NCBI RefSeq assembly: GCF_040675855.1 | Contig: NZ_JBEGIK010000001.1 | Location: 2,728,001 to 2,792,000, forward strand | DNA length: 64,000 nucleotides | Direction of reading: 5' to 3' | From: Microbacterium sp. LWH3-1.2 | GTDB taxonomy: Bacteria; Actinomycetota; Actinomycetes; Actinomycetales; Microbacteriaceae | Part shown: piece by piece, positions 58,379-64,000 of the stretch | Layout of the letters: each line of letters begins with the position of its first letter | Position numbering within the stretch: the first letter of the stretch is position 1 | Made by a program: the position numbers and the translations under genes | The notes under the pieces: model-generated | Seen by the model: the letters and a program-made list of their open reading frames with translations, nothing else | The model's database searches: none | What the model was told of the DNA's origin: nothing

Positions 58379-60772
58379 TCAGTCCTCTGAGGGCGTGTGC
58401 GGCACCGGGGTGCCCGTGAGCGCCGCCGTCGTCACGCGACGACGGGAGCGACCCTGCCCCGGAGCCTTGGGTTCGGGAAGCGCGTTCAGCACCGAGTCGA
58501 GGAGGACGTCCTTCTCGGTGCGGTTCTCCTTCTTCCCGCCGGAATCCGGACGCTTCTTGCGCGGCTTCTTCGGACGCTCGACGGGAGTCTGCTCGACGAC
58601 GGGCTCGGCCTCGACGTGCGGAGCCTCGTCGCTGTGGTGGATCGTGGACGCTGCGATCTGCGCGAGCGCCGACTTGACGCCCTCGGTGATCACGTGCGTG
58701 CCGTTCGAGCCGCTGCCGCTTGCAGGCGTCGATGCTCCACCCCGCGGGCGACGGCCGGATGACGGCGCACCGCCGGCAGCGGCGGGCACACGGTGCTTGA
58801 CGACCGGGTCATGGTGCACGATCAGACCGCGCCCCGCGCAGACCTCGCACGCCTCGCTGAAGGTCTCGAGCAGGCCCAGTCCGAGCTTCTTGCGCGTCAT
58901 CTGGACGAGGCCGAGCGAGGTGACCTCCGCGACCTGGTGCTTCGTCCGGTCGCGGCTGAGGCACTCGACGAGGCGGCGCAGGACGAGGTCGCGGTTGGAC
59001 TCGAGCACCATGTCGATGAAGTCGACGACGATGATGCCGCCGATGTCGCGCAGGCGCAGCTGGCGGACGATCTCCTCCGCGGCTTCGAGGTTGTTCTTCG
59101 TGACGGTCTCTTCGAGGTTGCCGCCCGAGCCGACGAACTTGCCGGTGTTGACGTCGACGACCGTCATCGCCTCGGTGCGGTCGATGACCAGCGATCCGCC
59201 GGAGGGCAGCCACACCTTGCGGTCGAGGGCCTTCTCGATCTGCTCGGTGACGCGGAAGACGTCGAACGGGTCGTGCTCGCCTTCGTAGCGCTCGACGCGC
59301 TCGAGGAGGTCGGGTGCCACGGACTCGAGGTACTTCGAGATGGTGTGGTGCGCATCGTCGCCCTGGATGAGCATCTTCGAGAAGTCCTCGTTGAAGACGT
59401 CGCGGACGATCTTGACGAGGAGGTCCGGCTCGGAGTGCAGCAGCGCGGGCGCCTGGATCGTCTCGATCTGCTTCGAGATGTGCTCCCACTGGTTGGTGAG
59501 GCGCTGCACGTCGCGCGTCAGCTGGTCCTCGGTGGCGCCTTCGGCGGCGGTGCGGACGATGACGCCGGACGACTCGGGCAGCACCTCCTTGAGGATCTTC
59601 TTGAGGCGGGCGCGCTCCGTGTCGGGGAGCTTGCGCGAGATGCCGTTCATGTTGCCGCCCGGCACATACACGAGGTAGCGACCGGGGAGCGAGATCTGGC
59701 TCGTGAGGCGCGCGCCCTTGTGTCCGACCGGATCCTTCGTGACCTGGACGAGCACGCGGTCGCCGGTCTTGAGCGCGAGCTCGATCCGGCGGGGCTGGTT
59801 GCCGGTCTCGACGGCATCCCAATCGACCTCGCCCGAGTACAGCACGGCGTTGCGCCCCCGGCCGATGTCGACGAAGGCGGCCTCCATGCTCGGCAGGACG
59901 TTCTGCACGCGGCCGAGGTAGACGTTGCCGATGAGGGACGCGTCCTGGTTGCGCGCGACGTAGTGCTCGACGAGCACATTGTCTTCGAGCACCGCGATCT
60001 GGATGCGGCCGTTGCGCGAGCGCACGATCATGTCACGGTCGACCGCCTCACGACGAGCGAGGAACTCCGCCTCGGTGACGACGGCGCGGCGGCGGCCGGC
60101 CTCCCGGCCGTCACGGCGGCGCTGCTTCTTCGCCTCGAGGCGGGTCGACCCCTTGATGCGCTGGGGCTCGGTGATGAGCTCGACGGCACGCTGGCGCGGC
60201 TGCGACGGCTCCGAAGGAGCGGACGCCTCGTCCCGGCCCTCGCCGCGGCGACGGCTGCGCCGGCGCGACGTGCTGGACGATGCCGCGGCCTCGGGCTCCG
60301 CCTCCGGCTGCGAGCGGCCCGGGCGCGCCGGAAGCGGCGTGATCTCGGGCGCGTAGAACATGAGCTGCGTCGACACCGCCGACACGAAGACCTCGGGCAG
60401 CAGCCCCAGGCCCACCGCGGTGAGGGCGTCGGGCTCCACGGGAGTCTCCGGCTCTGCGGCCTCGACTGCCGGAGTCGCCTCGTCCTCGGAGACCGCTCCG
60501 GTGGGGTCGGGGGTCGCCTCGGCAGCAGGCTGCGCGGCACCGGCGGCGTCCGGGTCTGCGGGAGTCGTCTCGGTGTCGGTGGCCGCCTCAGGAGCCTCGA
60601 CCCCCGTCTCGGCGGCGCTCTCCACGGCCGGCTCGGAGACCTCCGCGGTCTCCTGCGGCCCCTCGACCGGCGAATCCGCGTCAGCCGCGGAGGTCGCCTC
60701 GTCGCCCGCTGATGTCAGCGGTGCGTCCGGTTCGGTCTGAGGGGTGAATTCTGCATCGGTTCCATCAGCCAT
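58379..60772 (-). CDS. rne: Ribonuclease E/G
   Basis: Main endoribonuclease of RNA decay and processing, 797 residues. The layout is actinobacterial: a long acidic, Ala/Glu/Pro-rich N-terminal extension of about 245 residues, the S1 domain (RIQIAVLEDNVLVEHYVARNQDASLIGNVYLGRVQNVLPSMEAAFVDIGRGRNAVLYSGEVDW), 5'-sensor region, DNase I-like catalytic part (VDVNTGKFVGSGG, GGIIVVDFIDM), and the zinc-link CEVCAGRG near residue 642, then a basic and acidic tail. ATG 60772 is used; a GTG one codon upstream (60775) has better spacing to AGGAG. The leader is long (about 200 nt). Confidence 0.96.
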   Translation of the reverse strand: MADGTDAEFTPQTEPDAPLTSAGDEATSAADADSPVEGPQETAEVSEPAVESAAETGVEAPEAATDTETTPADPDAAGAAQPAAEATPDPTGAVSEDEATPAVEAAEPETPVEPDALTAVGLGLLPEVFVSAVSTQLMFYAPEITPLPARPGRSQPEAEPEAAASSSTSRRRSRRRGEGRDEASAPSEPSQPRQRAVELITEPQRIKGSTRLEAKKQRRRDGREAGRRRAVVTEAEFLARREAVDRDMIVRSRNGRIQIAVLEDNVLVEHYVARNQDASLIGNVYLGRVQNVLPSMEAAFVDIGRGRNAVLYSGEVDWDAVETGNQPRRIELALKTGDRVLVQVTKDPVGHKGARLTSQISLPGRYLVYVPGGNMNGISRKLPDTERARLKKILKEVLPESSGVIVRTAAEGATEDQLTRDVQRLTNQWEHISKQIETIQAPALLHSEPDLLVKIVRDVFNEDFSKMLIQGDDAHHTISKYLESVAPDLLERVERYEGEHDPFDVFRVTEQIEKALDRKVWLPSGGSLVIDRTEAMTVVDVNTGKFVGSGGNLEETVTKNNLEAAEEIVRQLRLRDIGGIIVVDFIDMVLESNRDLVLRRLVECLSRDRTKHQVAEVTSLGLVQMTRKKLGLGLLETFSEACEVCAGRGLIVHHDPVVKHRVPAAAGGAPSSGRRPRGGASTPASGSGSNGTHVITEGVKSALAQIAASTIHHSDEAPHVEAEPVVEQTPVERPKKPRKKRPDSGGKKENRTEKDVLLDSVLNALPEPKAPGQGRSRRRVTTAALTGTPVPHTPSED

Positions 60773-61116
60773 CACTGGCGTACTCCTAGCGGGGCGACAC
60801 CGCGCGTCGCCCGGCGAAATCTCGTGCGGCGCCGCCCATGCCCCGCTGGACGGGGCGGTGCCGCGAACTCACTCGGTCTGCAGCGGTCGTCCGGCGCTAA
60901 GCGGATGCTCGCGCTGCCAAGGGCATTCGTCGCCCTGAAGTCTTCTGGTGATGATCGTCACGGCGCGGCCGTGAGTCATCGCCCCCCATTATCGCACTTC
61001 CTCCGCCAGAATGCCCATTCGCCCGCCAGCCACGCCCTCCCCACGCCGAGGACCGGCGATTTGCCACGGCCCGAGGGTGCGGCATCCGTGCAGATCCCGA
61101 TGTCATAATCCGAGGC
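60773..61116. other. Intergenic region between rne and the VKOR gene
   Basis: This 344-bp gap has no plausible coding frame. It holds the rne ribosome-binding site (AGGAG near 60783-60787, minus strand), a long rne leader, the GATAAT -10 at 60988-60993 for rne, and at its right end a CATAAT hexamer (61104-61109) 7 nt before the VKOR start. The leader has short G+C-rich inverted repeats but no outstanding structure that I can see. Confidence 0.6.
60988..60993 (-). promoter_or_regulatory. -10 hexamer of the rne promoter
   Basis: GATAAT on the minus strand, placing the start of transcription about 210 nt before the rne start codon. Confidence 0.5.
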
Positions 61117-61740
61117 ATGCCCGAGCAGCAGACCCGCACCCGTCCCACCGGACTCGCCGCATGGCTCGTGATCGCGGGTGTGGTCGGTTGGTGGGCGGCC
61201 TTCTCGCTGACGATCGAGAAGTTCGAGAAGCTCGCCAACCCCGACGCGATCGCGTCGTGCGATCTGAGCGTGCTGGTGCAGTGCAGCGCGAACCTCGATT
61301 CCTGGCAGGGAAGCGTGTTCGGGTTCCCGAACCCGGTCCTCGGGCTCACCGGCTGGGTCGCCCCGATCGTCGTGGGCATGGCGATCCTTGCTCGCGCTCG
61401 GTTCGCCCGCTGGTTCTGGTGGTCTTTCTGGGCCGGCATCACGTTCGCGTTCGCGTTCGTGATCTGGCTCATCAGCCAGAGCATCTACGCGCCCAACCTG
61501 CACACGCTGTGCCCGTGGTGCATGGCGACGTGGGCGGTCACGATCCCGACCTTCTACGCGGTGACTCTGCACATGCTGCGCGCCGGACCGTTTCCGGCAT
61601 CCGACAAGCTGCGCCACGTCGCAGACCGCCTGATGGTGTGGGTGCCGCTGGCAGCGATCATCAGCTACGCGATCATCCTGCTGCTGGCGCAGCTGGAGAT
61701 GAATGCCGTCGTCAACATCTGGCAGACGCTGTTCGGCTGA
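61117..61740 (+). CDS. Vitamin K epoxide reductase family protein
   Basis: Membrane protein of 207 residues with five hydrophobic segments. Cysteine pairs of bacterial VKOR: C48 and C56 (SCDLSVLVQC) in the first outside loop, and CPWC at C132-C135 in the fourth segment. It re-oxidises a periplasmic thiol oxidase (DsbA-like) using menaquinone, so it drives disulfide formation in exported proteins. It has no fused thioredoxin domain, so a separate partner must exist. The cytoplasmic FrnE-like protein of this window is not that partner since it has no signal peptide. Confidence 0.95.
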   Translation: MPEQQTRTRPTGLAAWLVIAGVVGWWAAFSLTIEKFEKLANPDAIASCDLSVLVQCSANLDSWQGSVFGFPNPVLGLTGWVAPIVVGMAILARARFARWFWWSFWAGITFAFAFVIWLISQSIYAPNLHTLCPWCMATWAVTIPTFYAVTLHMLRAGPFPASDKLRHVADRLMVWVPLAAIISYAIILLLAQLEMNAVVNIWQTLFG

Positions 61741-61779
61741 CCTTCCCGAGCATCCCGGCAGGCTCAGCCGAGCGAGCGA

Positions 61780-62196
61780 TCAGCTGAACCAGATGTCGAG
61801 CTCGCGCGCGGCGGACTCGGGGCTGTCGGAGCCGTGCACCAGGTTCTGCTGCACCTTCAGGCCCCAGTCGCGGCCGTAGTCGCCGCGGACCGTGCCGGGA
61901 GCGGCCGTCGTCGGGTCCGTCGTGCCCGCGAGCGAGCGGAAGCCCTCGATGACGCGGTTGCCGGCGAGGCGGATCGCGACCGATGGGCCCGACATCATGA
62001 ACTCGAGCAGCGGCTCGTAGAACGGCTTGCCCTCGTGCTCGGCGTAGTGCCGCTCGAGGGTCTCGCGGTCGGGCTCGACCAGTCGGATGTCGACGAGCGC
62101 GTACCCTTTCGCCTCGATGCGGGCGAGGATCGCGCCGGTGAGGCCGCGGGCGACGCCGTCGGGCTTGACGAGGACGAGGGTCTCTTCGATGGGCAT
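61780..62196 (-). CDS. ndk: Nucleoside diphosphate kinase
   Basis: Balances NTP and dNTP pools by phosphate transfer. The 138-residue enzyme has the phosphohistidine H121 in NLVHGSDS, the ATP-binding KPDGVARGLTG (11-21) and RGDYGRD. ATG 62196 follows GAAAGG at good spacing. It is downstream of folC and the DUF4233 gene on the same strand, with a 37-bp gap, a common actinobacterial order (folC-DUF4233-ndk). Confidence 0.98.
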   Translation of the reverse strand: MPIEETLVLVKPDGVARGLTGAILARIEAKGYALVDIRLVEPDRETLERHYAEHEGKPFYEPLLEFMMSGPSVAIRLAGNRVIEGFRSLAGTTDPTTAAPGTVRGDYGRDWGLKVQQNLVHGSDSPESAARELDIWFS

Positions 62197-62233
62197 GCGG
62201 GACCTTTCGTTACGGATCAGGCGTGGGGAGGAG

Positions 62234-62635
62234 TCAGTGCTCTTCGGCAGATTGGGCTGCGAGGCGCGCGTTGCGCCGGTCGAGAGCGGCCCCCTTGATC
62301 GTCGCATACCCGTACATGCCGCCGAAAATGAGCGCGACGATCGCGAGTGCCGGCACGAGGAGGGCGCCGAGCAGGACGATCGCCTGCAGCACCCACCCGA
62401 GCGCGATGCCCCATCGATAGCGCACCAGGCGCGTCGTGGCGATCATCAGCGCCGCGAGCACGGCCCCCGCAACGATTCCCGACCAGGGCTCGATCGAGGC
62501 GGGCAGCGCCTTCAGGCCGTAGACGACGAGGCCCCCGAGGAACACCACGATCGACTCGAAGCCGAGCACGATCGTGGCCAGCGACTCCGCCGCACCGCGC
62601 GGGCGGCGGGGCTTCGGCTGCTTCGCGTCGCTCAC
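62234..62635 (-). CDS. DUF4233 membrane protein
   Basis: Membrane protein of 133 residues with four hydrophobic segments (LATIVLGFESIVVFLGGLVVYGL, WSGIVAGAVLAALMIATTRLV, WGIALGWVLQAIVLLGALLVPALAI, ALIFGGMYGYATIKGA). This family nearly always sits between folC and ndk in actinobacteria. Its GTG start overlaps the folC stop by 4 nt. Function unknown. Confidence 0.9.
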   Translation of the reverse strand: MSDAKQPKPRRPRGAAESLATIVLGFESIVVFLGGLVVYGLKALPASIEPWSGIVAGAVLAALMIATTRLVRYRWGIALGWVLQAIVLLGALLVPALAIVALIFGGMYGYATIKGAALDRRNARLAAQSAEEH

Positions 62636-63990
62636 GCGTTCCACCCGGCCTTCCAGTCCTCGTCGGCCGCGAGGGCGAGGGCCTCGCCCGCGAGCACGAC
62701 CGATCCCGCGATGACGACGGCGCGCCGATCGGATGCCGCGGCCCACGCGCGCGCCGCCTCTGCGGCGTCGGGCAGGTCGCGGTGCACGGAGACCCGCAGA
62801 TCGTGCGCTTCGGCGAGGTCGGCGATGGCGTCGGCGTCCTCCGCGCGCTCGGAGTCGGGAGCGGTGGCGAACACGTGCGCCGCCACGGGGGCGATCTCCG
62901 CGACGATCCCGGCGGCATCCTTGTCGGAGAGCAGGCCGAGCACGACGCCCCACTCGTCGAAGTCGAACGACTCGCGCAACGCCGTCACGAGGGCGCGGGC
63001 GCCGTGCGGGTTGTGGGCAGCGTCGACGAGCACGGTCGGCGCGGCGCCGACGAGCTGGAGGCGTCCGGGCGAGGTCACTCCGCCGAGGCCGTCCGCCAGC
63101 ACGTCTCCGGCGATCGGCTGGGATGCGCCGCCCACGAGCGACTCGACCGCGGCGATCGCGAGCGCGGCGTTGAAGCCCTGGTGGGCACCGTACAGCGGCA
63201 GGTACTCGTCCTCGTACGTGCCGGCGAGGCCCCGCACGGTGATCTGCTGTCCGCCGACCGCGAGTCGCTGCTGTGCGAGCGCGAACTCGGCGCCCTCGAA
63301 TGCGATCGACGCCGCGCGGGCGGCGGCCGCTTCGCGGAGCACCGCCTCGGCGGCAGCATCCTGCCGCGCCGAGACGACCGCGGCGCCGTCCTTGATGATG
63401 CCCGCCTTCACGCTCGCGATCTCGGCGACGGTGTCGCCGAGACGGTCTGCGTGGTCGAGGTCGATCGGCGCGAACACCGCCACATCGCCGTCGGCCGTGT
63501 TGGTCGAGTCCCACGACCCGCCCATGCCGACCTCCAGCACGAGCACGTCGATCGGCGCATCGGCGAAGGCGACGAACGCCAGCACCGTGAGCAGTTCGAA
63601 GAACGTGAGCGCGGCATCGCCGTTCGCGGCGAGCTCGGCGTCGACCAGCTCGACGAAGGGTGCGATCTCGTCCCACGCGTCGGCGACCGCGACATCGTCG
63701 ATCGGCTCGCCGTCGACCATGATCCGCTCGGTGAAGCGCTCGAGGTGAGGACTGGTGAACAGACCGGTGCGCAGCCCGTGGGCGCGCACGAGGCTCTCGA
63801 TCATGCGGCTGGTCGACGTCTTCCCGTTGGTGCCCGTGACGTGGACGACGCGGTACGTCTTCTGTGGGTCGTCCAACAGCTCGAGCACCCGCTTCGTGCG
63901 CTCCACGCGGGGCTGCACCCACCGCTCCCCCTGGCGCTCGAGGAGGGCCTCGTAGACGGCGTCGGCGCGCCGCCGGTCGCGATCGCTCAT
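62632..63990 (-). CDS. folC: Bifunctional folylpolyglutamate synthase/dihydrofolate synthase
   Basis: Adds glutamate to dihydropteroate and to folates. The 452-residue Mur-ligase-like enzyme has the P-loop HVTGTNGKTSTS (50-61), FTSPHLERFTERI, DVLVLEVGMGGSWDSTN and, in the C-terminal domain, LVDAAHNPHGARAL. The ATG is 10 bp from the right edge of the window, so any upstream operon member (valS is usual in actinobacteria) is not visible. It is coupled to the DUF4233 gene by GTGA. Confidence 0.97.
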   Translation of the reverse strand: MSDRDRRRADAVYEALLERQGERWVQPRVERTKRVLELLDDPQKTYRVVHVTGTNGKTSTSRMIESLVRAHGLRTGLFTSPHLERFTERIMVDGEPIDDVAVADAWDEIAPFVELVDAELAANGDAALTFFELLTVLAFVAFADAPIDVLVLEVGMGGSWDSTNTADGDVAVFAPIDLDHADRLGDTVAEIASVKAGIIKDGAAVVSARQDAAAEAVLREAAAARAASIAFEGAEFALAQQRLAVGGQQITVRGLAGTYEDEYLPLYGAHQGFNAALAIAAVESLVGGASQPIAGDVLADGLGGVTSPGRLQLVGAAPTVLVDAAHNPHGARALVTALRESFDFDEWGVVLGLLSDKDAAGIVAEIAPVAAHVFATAPDSERAEDADAIADLAEAHDLRVSVHRDLPDAAEAARAWAAASDRRAVVIAGSVVLAGEALALAADEDWKAGWNA

Positions 63991-64000
63991 GCCTGGACTC

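Overview
The window is high-GC DNA (visibly about 70% G+C) densely packed with genes whose order, start-codon use (many GTG) and content point to a high-GC Gram-positive, most likely a Microbacteriaceae member close to Microbacterium. Evidence: an RNase E with a long acidic N-terminal extension, the comEA-comEC-holA, rplU-rpmA-obg-proB-proA-nadD-rsfS and hrcA-dnaJ-rsmE-HIT-phoH-ybeY-CNNM-era orders, a leuA gene with a leucine leader peptide, and very frequent leaderless promoters (a TANNNT -10 hexamer exactly 6 nt before the start codon). There is no insertion sequence, prophage, CRISPR array or rRNA. It reads as ordinary chromosome, mostly core genes, with a few accessory insertions.

Layout. 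1-396: start of an ABC ATPase, cut by the window edge. 0.4-4.8 kb: dnaG-dgt-dus operon. 4.9-6.2 kb: glutathione peroxidase and a convergent DsbA-like oxidoreductase. 6.2-8.0 kb: coupled membrane protein and lipoprotein. 8.1-9.6 kb: recO-uppS. 9.7-11.5 kb: MarR regulator, membrane protein and TRIC-like channel. 11.6-13.6 kb: leuA with its leader peptide. 13.6-16.1 kb: divergent AraC regulator and acyl-CoA dehydrogenase. 16.1-23.4 kb: a long minus-strand stress, ribosome and RNA-maturation operon headed by hrcA with a CIRCE operator. 23.4-28.4 kb: hemW, DUF1990, lepA and an aminotransferase. 28.4-31.8 kb: hydrolase, MFS transporter and beta-glucosidase. 31.9-36.4 kb: rpsT, then holA, comEC and comEA. 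36.5-40.5 kb: leuS and pabB. 40.5-44 kb: plus-strand DedA, App1-type phosphatase, SRAP protein and a conserved unknown. 44-49.6 kb: GH3 lipoprotein, AidB-like flavoprotein with a zinc metallopeptidase, glucose/sorbosone dehydrogenase lipoprotein, VOC protein. 49.8-56.8 kb: tRNA-Ala(GGC), then, read on the minus strand from rplU, the L21-L27-Obg-ProB-ProA-NadD-RsfS cluster. 56.9-64 kb: DUF4031, glycosyltransferase, rne, VKOR, ndk, DUF4233 and folC.

How genes work together. Minus-strand operons are tightly coupled through ATGA, GTGA or TGATG overlaps. The hrcA cluster joins heat-shock control with ribosome and RNA maturation (RsmE, YbeY, Era). The rplU cluster joins 50S assembly (L21, L27, Obg, RsfS) with proline and NAD synthesis. 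The most informative non-coding elements are the leuA leader (a 17-residue peptide with four consecutive Leu codons and three mutually exclusive RNA arms), the CIRCE site, a hairpin at the predicted 5' end of the rplU mRNA, and two divergent gene pairs only 40-42 bp apart whose leaderless promoters must overlap.

I found no obviously new defence, mobile or biosynthetic system. The best candidates for undescribed biology are the leuA leader switch, the repeat-containing proline/alanine-rich membrane protein between nadD and rsfS, and the AidB-like/zinc-peptidase couple.
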